In this document: positions 34,418 through 44,887 of the stretch, piece after piece
How positions within the stretch are numbered: the stretch's first letter is position 1
Layout: each line of letters opens with the position of its first letter
Source of the DNA: Ricinus communis
Lineage: Eukaryota > Streptophyta > Magnoliopsida > Malpighiales > Euphorbiaceae
NCBI RefSeq assembly: GCF_019578655.1
Contig: NC_063257.1
Coordinates: 31,469,159 to 31,533,158, forward strand
DNA: 64,000 nt
Direction of reading: 5' to 3'
Translations under genes and position numbers: made by a program
Notes under the pieces: generated by a model
What the model was told of the DNA's origin: nothing
What the model saw: only the letters and a program-made list of their open reading frames with translations
Databases searched by the model: none

Positions 34418-35635
34418 CTTCTTTGGAACCACTTGTACAGGACTAACCCACTTGCTATCTGAGATAGGGTAGATTATCCCTGCGTCAAGCAATTTAAGAA
34501 CATCCTTTTTGACTACTTCCATCATATTTGGATTAAGCCTTCTTTGAGATTCTATAGAAGAGGTATGGTCATCCTCAAGATTGATCTTATGCATGCAGAA
34601 AGATGGGTTAATACCCTTAATATCATCAATAGTGTACCCAATGACATTTCTGTATTTTCTCAAAATCACAAGCAATTGTTCAGTTTGCATGTCATTGAGT
34701 TCAGCATTAACAATAATAGGGTATGTCTTATTAAGACCCATAAACACATATTTCAGGTTAGAGGGAAATGGTGTTAATTCTACCTCAGGAGGCGTAGTAC
34801 TCTCTTTAGACTCACTTAGTTTCAACACTTCCTTGATAGGCTCATTAGCTGCTAGCGCTTATGTCTCCTCTAAGAGCCTCTTGTACTCCCTTGTTTCCCA
34901 ATCCTTTTTAGCTGCACTCCCCATTAAGATCGTCTGCAATGAATCATCGAGTTGTAAATCTGCAGCCTTAGCTTCCACTACTTCATCTAGAGCATCCACG
35001 CTATAAATTGTTTCCTCCTTAGAAGGAGAACCCATAGAACTTGTGAGTGAATACTCCATCTTCTCATCACCCACTTCAAAGGTGATTTTCCCATTCTTCA
35101 TGTCAATAGTGACCCCAGCAGTGGCCAAGAAGGGTCTCCCTAGAATGATAGGGACTTGCGCATCTTCTTCCATCTCCATAACCATAAAATCACAAGGGAT
35201 GAAGAATTTTCCAACTCTAAGTGGCACATCCTCAAGAATACCCAAAGGAAATCTCACTGATCTGTCTACCAACTATAGGGAGATGTGCGTGGGTTTTAAT
35301 TCACCCATCTGAAGTTTCTTACAAATTTATAGGGGCATAAGACTGACACTTGCCCCTAGATCATATAAAGCCTTTTTTATTTCAACGTCACCTAGATTCA
35401 CTAGTATGGAATAGCTCCCTGGATCTCCTAGCTTCTTTAGAAGCTTGTTCTGCAATATAGCACTACATTCAGCTGTCAGTGAGACCGTTGCATTCTCTTC
35501 GATTTTCCTCTTGTCAGAGAGCATGTCTTTCAGGAATTTAGCATAGGAGGGCATCTCTGAGATTGCATCCAAGAATGGGATGTTGATCTGCAACTTCTTT
35601 AGAATGTCTAAGATTCCCATACTTCTTTTCTAGCT
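34418..35635 (-). pseudogene. Athila-type protease and RT N-terminal third (element B)
   Basis: The minus-strand pieces 35327-35620, 34859-35272 and 34385-34828 are in one frame, separated by stops. The protease part has L-Y-D-L-G-A-S-V-S-L-M-P-L (the Athila D-L-G-A-S active site), R-F-P-L-G-I-L-E-D, and I-L-G-R-P-F-L-A-T-A. The RT part has L-K-Y-V-F-M-G, then I-G-Y-T-I-D-D-I-K-G-I, R-R-L-N-P-N-M, L-L-D-A-G-I-I-Y-P-I-S-D-S and W-V-S-P-V-Q-V-V-P-K-K-G-G, ending at the Tekay-like insertion. Confidence 0.9.
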
Positions 35636-35639
35636 TTGC

Positions 35640-37269
35640 CTGTGCCAATCGTTGTGGGAAAGGTGCAGGTGGCTTGTAAGGTTTAATGATAATAGGCTCC
35701 TTTTTCTCTTCAATTTTCTCTTTTTCTATCATCTCCTCAGCTTCAACCATCTCTTCCTCTACTGCAACTACTTTCTTTTGAACTACCTTCGATGGAAGGT
35801 CTTCTAGCTCTCTACCATTCCTTAAAGTTACAGCATTAACTTGACCCTTAGGTGGTTGCTCGGTGTTACTAGGAAAGTGACCTGGAACCTTTGATGATTG
35901 ACCTACTTGTTGAGCAAGTTGGCTTATCTGATTCTCCATGAGCTTGGTTTGAGCTTGAATCTATTGAATTGTAGCAGTAAGGAGACTATTCTGTTTCAAC
36001 TGCTCTTCCCAATACTTGTCTTGTTTAGCCTGTGAGGCTGCAAAAGTTTCAACCAAAGCTTCTAGATTGGACTTGGGTTGTGGTTGTGGTGAGGGAGACT
36101 GTTGATTGTAGTTTTGATGATTAAAGGGTGGTCTATTTTGAAAACGTAGACGATGATTGAAGTTGTTGCGAGGTGGTGGTGGTAGTGGTGGGTTCAACTG
36201 ATTTTGAGTGTTCTTGTAAGAGAATGCTGGGTTTTGTTTCCAACCTTCATTGTAAGTGTTGGAGTAGGGATCATAGGGTCTCTTTTGTTAGTTGTTGTTA
36301 TAGAGAGCGTTAGCTTGCTCCATTAACATCTCAGCATATTGACACTCACTTGTAATATGTCCCTGTACTCCACATGTCTCACAAGATGCTACCACAGATG
36401 GCCCTGCTCGAAGTTGCAATATGTCCCTGCACAGTACTAGTCAAGAGAGTCATTGCATCAATGTCATGTTTACCCCCTTTCTTTGCACTGTTTCTACCAC
36501 CTGAGTGAAAGTTATCATTAGCAGCCATCTTCTCAAGTAATGCCTTAGCCTCAGTAGGGACCTTTTCAACAAAATTACCACCCGACGCAGCATCAATGTA
36601 AATCCTGTATTCATGCGTCAACCTATTGTAGAAGGTCTAAATCAATAGCCACTCTTGAATTCCATGATGAAGGCACTTTCTCTGCAAGCGCTTGAACCTT
36701 CTCCAATGCTCATACAATGACTCATCATCTAGTTGGCGAAGAATGCTCAACTCGGTCCTTAGCCTTGCAATTTTCTTTTGACCTAAGAACTTGACTAAAA
36801 ATGCCTTTACTAGCTTGTCCCATGAATCAAATGTACCAATGCCTTCATCTTTTAGCCACTTCTTTGCCATATCCCTTAGAGAAAAAGGAAAAAGGCGAAG
36901 TCTAATTGTATCATCATTGACATTATTAATCTTAAAAGTGTCACACTTCTCCAGAAAACTATCAATATGATTAACAGGACAATCATTGACTCCCCCTGAA
37001 AAGGAATAATTAGAGATGAACTGAATAAACTGAGGTTTCAATTCGAAGTGTGTTGCAGTAATTGCAGGTCTAAGAATGCTAGACATTGCACTGGTAGTTG
37101 CATCCGGTACACCATACTCCCAAAGAGGTTTAGCAACCGATGGTTCAGCCATTGTTTCCTATTACTTGTTCTTATTCCTTCTCCTTTTACTTCTTTGCTT
37201 ACGTACAGTAGCCTTGATTTCAAGATCAATAGGGATTAAATCTCTTGAACCTGTTCGTCGAGTTTGCAT
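35640..37269 (-). pseudogene. Athila-type Gag (element B)
   Basis: Start chosen at ATG 37269 (M-Q-T-R-R-T-G-S-R-D-L-I-P); two in-frame stops precede the next Met at 37152. The 171-codon piece 36637-37152 holds the Retrotrans_gag domain: F-S-G-G-V-N-D, I-R-L-R-L-F-P-F-S-L-R-D-M-A-K-K-W-L, W-D-K-L-V-K-A-F-L-V-K-F, E-S-L-Y-E-H-W-R-R-F. A CX2CX4HX4C zinc knuckle (C-E-T-C...G-H-...E-C) is intact at about 36340-36385. A Pro/Asn/Gln-rich segment (35961-36197) and a Lys/Glu-rich C-terminus (35640-35939) follow. At least two frame changes occur. Confidence 0.9.
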
Positions 37270-37387
37270 GCAATAAGAAAGAAAACTAAAAACAAAAGAT
37301 CAGGAGCACAAGGAATAATAGCCGAAGCACTACTAAACCCAAAGCTTAGCAAAAATAAATCGAAATTAACTACTTTAATACTGTCAG

Positions 37388-37403
37388 TCCCCGGCAACGG
37401 CGC
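37388..37403 (-). promoter_or_regulatory. Primer binding site of element B
   Basis: The minus strand reads GGCGCCGTTGCCGGGG beside the 5' LTR (seven bases away), the usual Athila-type tRNA primer site. Confidence 0.85.
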
Positions 37404-37410
37404 CAAAATT

Positions 37411-38735
37411 TGACAAGGCTATCGCATGCCTATCAAAAATAACCTAACTAGACCTCCTAATTATGTAGTCGGGCAAGCAAGGGTTGAATCCCTAGAGACT
37501 GAAGTAGTAAAAACTAGCTAATCTTGACTTTAATTAATGCTAAGTAACCAAATCAACGATTGAGGATGAATTAATCTATAATGGAAATAATAATAATGAG
37601 AATAAATTCAAGGATAAAAAGCACCTAGAGTTAAGTATCCCCACTAGCATAATTAACGCAAAGATAAGTTCCTACCCTAAACTAATTAAATAATGTTACA
37701 AGGAAAGGTAACCCTATAAAATACCATAGATCTCTCCCGAGTATTAATGGCTTCCCTAATATGCAATCAAAACCTGCTCCCGTGGAATCATGCAAATTAA
37801 AGACATTAAACTCAATACCCTGACTTCCTAACAATCCATTCTACCTACTCCTGTAGAGAATTTCATATCCTTAATTGAAATAATCAAATCCATCAAAACC
37901 CAACTCCCGCTATGATAAAGACAATGGAATCATAACAATACTAATTATCTCTAATCTAGTATTGGAATATACACAATTAATTAAGCAAGAGCAATTAAAT
38001 AATTAATTTAGGAAATTAAAGGAACAAATCATACATCAATCATGGCTAGGGTTCACGTAACCCTAGATTAGAAAACTACTCACTCATGATAGTCAAACAA
38101 ACAAAAAAGATTATAAAAGAGAACATAATTAATAACAGCTTAAAAAGGAAAAGAAAAATACTTGGATTGATAGATGAATGATGAAGTCTTTAATAAATCT
38201 TCAAAGCATAAAGAAGAGTGACATAATAGAGAAGGAAAAACAAAGCTAAAGAGAAAAAGAGAAAGGGGGCTGCCCTTTTTCAGGTTCTTTACAATCTATG
38301 TATATCATAGAGTATCCAGGAGTTTGGCTAGGTTTTTACCCTAAAAATTCAACTATACAACTGTCCAAAATGCAGATCTGCAGATCCAGCCGCGGGCAGG
38401 GGGTTGAGTGGACTGTTTCTTTACTTTATCATTGGCCTTAAAATCCAAGTTGCGGAGTGGCTGCGGGATAGCTTCTCTTGCTCGTTTCGTGATACAAAAT
38501 CCTCCTAGGCATGAGTATCTCTTTGATATCGTGCTTGACCATGAACGACTCTATAAATATCCTCGCCAATGCCTAACAATGCGAACCAATTCCTACAAAA
38601 ACAAAACAAAATGAACCCGAGGAGAGAAATATCAAAAATAATGAATAGTAGTTCTAAAAGATTAGAAATGCGAAGATAACATGAAGAACAACGTATATAT
38701 ATAGCATATAAAATGCATATATTATTGCGCTATCA
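37411..38735 (-). repeat. 5' LTR of element B
   Basis: A 1325-bp TG...CA repeat, partner of 19906-21254. On the minus strand it begins TGATAGCGCAATAATATATGC and ends CCTTGTCA. It would carry the promoter, but I could not fix a TATA box with certainty. Confidence 0.9.
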
Positions 38736-38740
38736 ATAGA

Positions 38741-39432
38741 AAGCTAAACGTAGCAACAAAGAAGGATTATTTTCCCCTTCCTTTTATTGATTAGAGTGTT
38801 TAGTTGGACATAGATTTTACTATTTTCTTGATAGTCTTTCAGGTTATTATTAGGTACCCATTGCATTAGAAGATTAAGCAAAAATAACATTCATATATCT
38901 CTTTCAAACTTTTGCGTTAGAAGGATGTCATTTGGATTTTGCAATGCACCTGCAATATTTTAGAGACATATGCTTTCTATTTTCTCTGATATGTTAAAAG
39001 ACTGCATTGAGGTATTTATGAATGGTTTTTCAGTTTTTGGCTCCTTATTTGAGGCATGTCTTAGTAATTTGACTTGTATGCTTGAAAGATATATTGAATG
39101 TAATTTAACTTTAAGTTGGAAAAGAGTCATTTTATGGTTAAGCATGGTATTGTGTTAGGACATATGTGGTTTCTAACAAAGGTATTGAAGTTGATAAGGC
39201 AAAGATTGATTTTGATTGCCAAATTGGCACCACCTACTTCAGTGACGGACATTAGAAATTTTCTTGGCCATGCAAGATTTTATAGGCATTTTATAAAAGA
39301 CATTTCTAAAATTTTCCGTTCTTTAACTGAATTTTTGGCTGAGGATGTGAACTTTATTTTTGATGATGCATGCATTTCTACTTTTAATACTTTGAAAGAG
39401 AAGTTGACTAGTGCACCTGTAATTATGGCATC
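38741..39432 (+). pseudogene. Athila-type RT, C-terminal part (element A)
   Basis: Continues from 19905: K-L-N-V-A-T-K-K-D-Y-F-P-L-P-F-I-D, then a decayed stretch, R-R-M-S-F-G-F-C-N-A-P-A, M-L-S-I-F-S-D-M, then V-F-M-N-G-F-S-V-F-G where the catalytic F-M-D-D has become F-M-N-G. Later come G-H-A-R-F-Y-R-H-F-I-K-D and L-T-S-A-P-V-I. A frameshift near 39115 separates the pieces (38970-39158 and 39116-39502). The right LTR begins right after this and RNase H is absent. Inactive by loss of the catalytic Asp pair. Confidence 0.85.
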
Positions 39433-40367
39433 TGACACCATCTTTGCTTCAATTTATGTTGATATAAGGAACTTTAGTTACATCATTAGCTTGAGTGATT
39501 AAAAAAAGGAATATCACCTATCTCATTAATCATATTTTTATTTAGTGTTAAAACAATAAGAGTGCTAAGTAATTTGCTAGACTACATACTATTTTTATCA
39601 TATAGCTTCTTAAAATCATCTCATTTGTATATTTAATTTATTGGTTTATTTATAGGATAAGTATAAAAAAATATATTATATGGTTTCACTATTTTACAAC
39701 TTAGAGCATGTGGCTTCTCTTTTAGAAAAAAGAGGTATGTGGTTACAAATCGTGAAATATCTCACCGTTAAAAAGTCTCAAATTATAAGGATTCAACCAC
39801 CTTCACTTCGATCAACCATCATTATCAAGTTTTTCATATTTCATAACATGAGTTTGGAGTTTAACAACTTCTAATTTTATTATTTAACTGTTAGACCACA
39901 GTTTAAGAAGTTATTGATCTAATGAGATCAATTTAACAGTCAAACAATGATGTTTTGAGTTATTAAACTCTAAGCTCATATTATCAAATACAAAAAATAT
40001 GATAATGATGGCTGATCTAAATGAAGATGGTTAAATCATTGCTAATCGATACTTTTAATGGTGACATACTTCTGTTTGTTATAATTTTTAACCACATACC
40101 TTTTTTTGTCTCAAAAAAACTATATCTAAGTTGTCAAATGGTGAAACCACAAGATATTTTTTTGTACTTATTTATTTATTTTTTATGAATATTAAATTTT
40201 TTCAAAATATCTTTTTAGAGTGTTTAGATTTATTTTTATTATTTTATATTAATAATTAGTTTTTATAATTAGTGGCCTCATAGTTTCTTGAAAAATTGAC
40301 TTTGAGATGTTTTGTCATTTTTATTATAAAAATGGTTCGTGTACTTGTGAATACTAAGTTTAATACA
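39433..40367 (+). repeat. Right LTR of element A (with MITE inside)
   Basis: It starts TGACACCATCTTTGC and ends TTTAATACA, matching 16626-17037 apart from the 517-bp MITE at 39654-40170 and small changes. Pararetrovirus sequence begins about 10 bp after its end. Confidence 0.7.
39654..40170. mobile_element. Foldback MITE with long terminal inverted repeats (Mutator-like size of duplication)
   Basis: The start AGGATAAGTATAAAAAAATAT..TGGTTTCAC and the reverse complement of the end TAAGTACAAAAAAATAT..TGGTTTCACC match, and similarity continues inward through GGTATGTGGTTA, CAACCA.CTTCA.TT.GATCA and ATCATTATCA.. almost to the centre, so nearly the whole element can fold into one hairpin. TTTATTTAT lies on both sides (39645-39653 and 40171-40179), a 9-bp duplication as for Mutator-like MITEs, though it is low complexity. 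The matching LTR at 16838-16850 is the empty site. No ORF. Confidence 0.8.
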
Positions 40368-40376
40368 TTGTAATAG

Positions 40377-41131
40377 GACAAATTTATGAGTTTTCAAAGT
40401 TCCCTCTCTTCAAGACTGATTTTACAATCAAGACTGAAGAAAGAGATATCCAAATTTCAAAGCCTTTTGAAGAGATTTATCTCTTAAATCCAAAGACCCT
40501 CCAAAAGCATATGGAAAAGGATTATAAGTATATCCACATAGGTCTAGTCCAGGTAGGTATTAAGCCACTTACCAGAGAAGGTCTAGATACTTCCATATTA
40601 GCCGTCCTTAGGGATGCTAGGTTTACAAATTTCTATGATTCCACATTACGTCATTGAGTCGAGCCTCAATAAAGGACCTATTTCTTTCAATTGTTTTCCA
40701 AATATCACGATTTCTTTAAACGATAAAAATGTTTTAAAGAGCATCGTTCTTCAAATCAAAACTCACAATTACAAAATGCTTGAAGGATCTATTCCGATAG
40801 CATTAATTTTCAAAATTCATTACAAAGCTATGATTTCTGCCTTTGGTTCCAAACACAAGCTTCACTCACCAAAAGGAGAAACACTGTTCCTACAAACAGA
40901 TCTATCCAAATCAAACGCAACTATTCCAAAAACCATTCAATGGAAAGACATTACACTTCCAGAAGAATGGATCCTTGAAGGTGCAACCCAACCTACTTCT
41001 CCAAAGCAAACAGAACCAAACACAAACCTTAAACACATAGCCCAATATCCAGATGGAAAGGTAAAGGTCACATTCAATGAAAGTCAACTTCCTCTAGATT
41101 TTCCGATGATGGTTCTTCAACCTCGACCATA
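40377..41131 (+). pseudogene. Pararetrovirus movement protein, segment I
   Basis: Fits the 30K-type caulimovirid movement protein that enlarges plasmodesmata for cell-to-cell spread. Visible blocks include the G-I-K-P-L-T-R-E-G-L-D motif, L-R-D-A-R, then G-P-I-S-F-N-C-F-P-N. The first part of the gene is missing (other copies start at an ATG about 190 bp upstream of the matching point). A short indel near 40640-40655 replaces a few residues and adds a stop. The part from 40614 to 41131 is open for 172 codons. Segment I has Gln (CAG) at 40548 where both minus-strand copies have a TAG. Confidence 0.75.
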
Positions 41132-42290
41132 GATATTGGAAGGGTATCCAAAATTCCTTCACATTATCTATGCTCCTTACAAAGAACCAATTCCATCTCA
41201 AACTCAACCCGGATTTTCAACATCCGATGTTCCAAATACACTTGAATGTTGATTACCAAAGCAACATCCCGGCAGTCTACACCGATCCAAAGAAAGATGA
41301 CGAAGATATAGATATAATCTCTACCCCATCTTCACCATCACCATCAGCCCATTACCCAAAACCTTAAAGCAGAGATCAACATGATTTCAAAAGAGTTTGA
41401 AATTGATAAAAACTCTTGCATGAAGATTTCTATTCAAAGAAAAACCATCTTAAGAAACTTTGGTTTTTAAGAATTTTTAAAAGAAAAGATAGTATTCAGG
41501 AAAATACTATCAATTTTGCATTCAAAACAAAGCCCAAATCAAATTTTTGATTGGTTTCAAATTCTTACCCAGAGAAAATGGTATCCTTTATCCCTTTAAG
41601 GATAAGTCCATTAGTCCCGTCACGTTAAGGAACAAAGCCCCTGAATGGAAGGTAGGAGAAAACCTAACTATCCGGTCGAGCATCCTCCCTTAGGAAGATA
41701 ACCATTCCTTATGGAGAGAGTGAGATAGAGGCTACACCTTACAAATTGGTAGGCGAAGACCTAGATAGAAATGTCAAGAACATTGTTCAGTGAACAATTT
41801 CTCAAACACCGTCTAAACACTATAGGAAAGCAACCGGTTAGAATAGAAAACCGGATTCAAAAGCCCCTGTAGTGGTGACATCTCCAATCCCCGATCTTGA
41901 TCAACCAAAAAGTCGAACTAATCGGAGAAGCTTAAAACCCAGTTTTTAAGCCTTATCAGCTACAAAGCCAAGCCAAGACCATTTCCAAAAGCAAACTGAG
42001 TTTGCCAAAGCGATGAGAACGGCCTAAGTAGATTAGCAACCTCCGAGTCGTCCAAAAATCTAGTGCCGGATACTCCTCAAAGCGGTGGGAATATCAGTGC
42101 AATAGGACAAGCCCAAAGCGATGAATCAAATGATTCGGAGCTTGAAAGCCCCATTCCAAAACCATTCAACATCAATGATTAGGAATCCAAGCCCCTAGAT
42201 TAACTCGGAATACTCCTAGGAGTACCGCCCGGATCTAGCAATTGAAAATAGGAATAACATCCTAACCCGCCTAGATTCAATGCCTCCTCC
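41132..42290 (+). pseudogene. Pararetrovirus ORF1 linker between MP and coat protein, segment I
   Basis: Matches the better-preserved minus-strand copy at 55932-56609. It carries the acidic D-P-K-K-D-D-E-D block, a Ser/Pro-rich stretch and L-V-G-E-D-L-D-R-N-V. Frames are broken many times by one-base deletions, for example at homopolymers near 41410, 41470 and 41555. No enzymatic motif is seen; in caulimovirids this part precedes the coat protein. Confidence 0.6.
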
Positions 42291-43264
42291 GTCTATGAAT
42301 GGAATATAGATGGAATGTCCGAGTACAACATCCTTGGTCTCTTGCAATGATGACCATGGCGGCCAATGCCTACAAAACCCAAAGTGGTACCTCCGATAGA
42401 GCCATTCTTTGAGCTCCGATAGGCTGGATTTTCCGGCCAATTAAAAGGATGGTGGGATTATCATCTCACTCAAGCACAGCAACTCCAAATCCTAGGTGCT
42501 ATCCAAACCACAGTAGAAGGAACTCCCATTCTAGATGAAATAGGAAATCCAATTGAGGATGCACTGTCAACTCTAATCCTCACTATTTCTCTTCATTTCA
42601 TAGGAGACCCTTCTTTGCTCAAAGACAAAAATGCCGAGCTCCTTAGCAACCTTACCTGTAAGAAGCTTAGCAACTTCCAAAGTTACAAAGACACTTTCCT
42701 AACTAGAGTCATGCTTAGGGAAGATTCTAGCCAACCTTTTTGGAAAGAAAAGTTCTTAGCCGGTTTACCTAAGATTTTAGGTGAAAGAGTTAGGAATACC
42801 ATAAGAGAAGCCCATAACGGTCAAATCCCTTATGATTTCTACACTTATGGTGAGTTAGTTAGTCTAACCCAGAAAGAAGGTTTAAAGATTTGTCATGACC
42901 TTAAGCTTCAAAGAGCTCAAATGGGAGATGAAAAGACTAGGCGGGAACTAGGTAGTTTCCCGTAACCGGTTTGAGTATAACCCAATAGAGCCCGTGTCTA
43001 GTTGCAGGAGGGAAATGCAAAGTTGATTCTTATTCAAAGTCTTTCAAAAAGAAGCGATTTTCCAAATATAGAAAGCCTTCTAAAAGCAAGGAGAATTTCT
43101 ATAAAAAACCATCTTCTTCCAAATTTCATTCTAAATTTCCAAAGAAAGATTCTAAAAAAGAGTTTTCAAAAATTACATGCTTTAAATGTGGTAAGAAAGG
43201 CCATACTTCGAAGTATTGTAAGTTTTCCAAAAGACTTCTTGAGCTTCAAATAGAAGAAGGAGTT
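42291..43264 (+). pseudogene. Pararetrovirus coat protein with zinc knuckle, segment I
   Basis: The capsid part holds V-Y-E-W-N-I-D-G-M-S-E-Y, W-W-D-Y-H-L-T and a 116-codon open piece (42615-42965). A frameshift at the G run near 43010 leads to a Lys/Ser-rich segment and an intact CX2CX4HX4C knuckle (43178-43219) used for packaging nucleic acid in this family. Breaks near 42345 and 42965 prevent a full product. Confidence 0.75.
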
Positions 43265-44887
43265 TTGCAAAAGATTTCTGCTCTTCTAATTGATTCATCT
43301 GAATCAGAGTTCTCAAACAGTGAGGAAGAATTTCAAATTGATGAAATCAAAACCTCAACTGATTGTTCTGAGACAAATTCAGAGAGCTCTTCAAAGAACA
43401 TTAATATGCTCACTAGGCAACAAGAAGCTCTTCTTGAGGCTGTAAAGCATATTAGTGATCCTCTTATTCAAAAGCAGGTTTTAAAAGAGATTTTAAAAAC
43501 TGAATCTCTGGTTCCTTCTTCTAGTAAGAATACTTATGATCTTACTATGATTTTGAACAAAGGGGAGAAGTTGAAAAACCCTCTTCCTACTGTTCAGGAA
43601 CTCCAGAAGGAGATTAAAACCATCAAAACAGAACTCAAAGAGTTGAAAGAAAAACAACAAAATGATTTTGTTTTGCTTCAAAGCCTGATCCTCAATCAGA
43701 ATAGTGATTCTGATTCTGATGAGGAAAATGATTTTCAAAACCTTGAAGTTTCTGAAAATGTTCCTGAAAACTTTATCAATGTTTTAAAAGAAATTACTTC
43801 AAGAAAATATTTGATTAAAATAAAGCTTGTTTTCCCTGGTGATTTCCAGATGGAAACCATCGCGTTGTTTGATACAGGAGCAGACCTCAATTGTATCAAC
43901 TGCGAACTGGTTCCTAGAAGGTTTCATCAAGAAACCAAAGAAAGGCTGACTTCAGCCAATTCTTCAAAGATTAAGATTGCTGGTAAAACTGAAGCCGCAA
44001 TTCTTAATAATAATATTGCTTTAAAGAATGTTTTTATTCTTATAAAGGATCTTCAGCAAACTGTTATCTTAGGGACTCCGTTTATCAATTTGATAGCTCC
44101 CTTTAAAGTGACAACTGCTGGTATCATTTTCAAAGCCAAAGATTCGAAGATTGTTTTTCCTTTTATAGAAAAACCAAAAAAGAGAAATTTGAATCTTATC
44201 AAAGCACATTCCATTTACAATTTTGAAATCAATGCTTTGATCAAAGGTAAACAAACCCATCTTTCTCATCTTCAACAAGATGTGGGTTTGAAGAGAATCC
44301 TAGATCAACTGCAAAATGATTTTATTCAAAGAAAAATTTCTGATTTTCAAATGAAGATTGAGAATGAACTCTGTTCTGATCTTCCAAATGCTTTTTGGAA
44401 TCGAAAGCAACATATGGTAGATTTTCCATATGAAAACGATTTTTCAGATAAGCAAATCCCTACTAAAGCTAGACCCATTCAGATGAATGAGTCTTTAGAA
44501 AGCCATTGCAGATTAGAGATTAAAGATCTTGAGTCTAAAGGTTTAATTTCAAAGTCTAGATCACCTTGGTCTTGTGCAGCTTTCTATGTCAATAAGAATA
44601 GCGAGATAGAAAGAGGAACTCCTAGGCTAGTGATCAACTACAAACCCTTGAACAAAGCTCTTAAGCGGATTAGGTATCCTATTCCAAATAAGAAAGATCT
44701 TTTACAAAAACTGCATTCTGCATTCATCTTTTCAAAGTTTGACATGAAATCGGGATTTTGGCAAATCCGGATTGATCCAAAGATCGTTACAAAACGGCAT
44801 TTACAAATTCCATTCGGCCAATATGAGTGGAATGTGATGCCTTTTGGATTAAAAATGCCCTTCCGAATTTCGGAAAATCATGAATGA
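43265..44887 (+). CDS. Pararetrovirus protease and RT N-terminal part, segment I (540-codon open piece)
   Basis: The longest open frame in the window. Residues 1-130 are acidic then coiled-coil-like (Lys/Glu/Leu-rich). The aspartic protease active site D-T-G is at residues 203-205 (codons 43871-43879), within A-L-F-D-T-G-A-D. RT begins near residue 400 and includes P-R-L-V-I-N-Y, F-S-K-F-D-M-K-S-G-F-W-Q-I and V-M-P-F-G-L. A loss of one base in an A run near 44852 shifts the frame just before the YIDD site, giving a stop at 44887. It is a fragment of ORF1, not a free gene. The protein would have protease but not RT activity. Confidence 0.8.
   Translation: MQKISALLIDSSESEFSNSEEEFQIDEIKTSTDCSETNSESSSKNINMLTRQQEALLEAVKHISDPLIQKQVLKEILKTESLVPSSSKNTYDLTMILNKGEKLKNPLPTVQELQKEIKTIKTELKELKEKQQNDFVLLQSLILNQNSDSDSDEENDFQNLEVSENVPENFINVLKEITSRKYLIKIKLVFPGDFQMETIALFDTGADLNCINCELVPRRFHQETKERLTSANSSKIKIAGKTEAAILNNNIALKNVFILIKDLQQTVILGTPFINLIAPFKVTTAGIIFKAKDSKIVFPFIEKPKKRNLNLIKAHSIYNFEINALIKGKQTHLSHLQQDVGLKRILDQLQNDFIQRKISDFQMKIENELCSDLPNAFWNRKQHMVDFPYENDFSDKQIPTKARPIQMNESLESHCRLEIKDLESKGLISKSRSPWSCAAFYVNKNSEIERGTPRLVINYKPLNKALKRIRYPIPNKKDLLQKLHSAFIFSKFDMKSGFWQIRIDPKIVTKRHLQIPFGQYEWNVMPFGLKMPFRISENHE

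Larger units (their letters stand above)
19906..38735 (-). mobile_element. Ty3/Gypsy element B, Athila type, full layout with env-like ORF
   Basis: LTRs at 37411-38735 (5') and 19906-21254 (3') begin TGACAAGG and end GCTATCA. Flanking 5-bp copies are ATAGG (19901-19905) and ATAGA (38736-38740), one mismatch. Order on the minus strand: primer site, gag, protease, RT, RNase H, integrase, spacer, env-like ORF, 3' non-coding, polypurine tract. It sits in element A's RT gene. A Tekay-like element (27701-34412) interrupts its own RT. Stops and frameshifts in every gene make it non-autonomous. Confidence 0.9.
16626..40367 (+). mobile_element. Ty3/Gypsy element A, Athila type, split by nested insertions
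   Basis: Plus-strand order: LTR (16626-17037), primer site (17047-17061), gag remnant, protease, RT start (to 19905), then RT end (from 38741) and right LTR (39433-40367). Protease pattern and primer site agree with Athila elements. Insertions inside it are repeat copy C (18023-19184), the complete Athila-type element B (19906-38735) and a MITE in the right LTR (39654-40170). RNase H and integrase are missing: RT runs straight into the right LTR, so an internal deletion occurred. Confidence 0.75.

Noticed and set aside
34581..35312. Plus-strand frames of 77-141 codons
   Set aside because: They are antisense shadows of the Athila protease and RT pieces.
40614..41132. Movement-protein fragment as a host gene
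   Set aside because: It matches the viral MP in segments II and III and is flanked by other viral genes, so it is viral.
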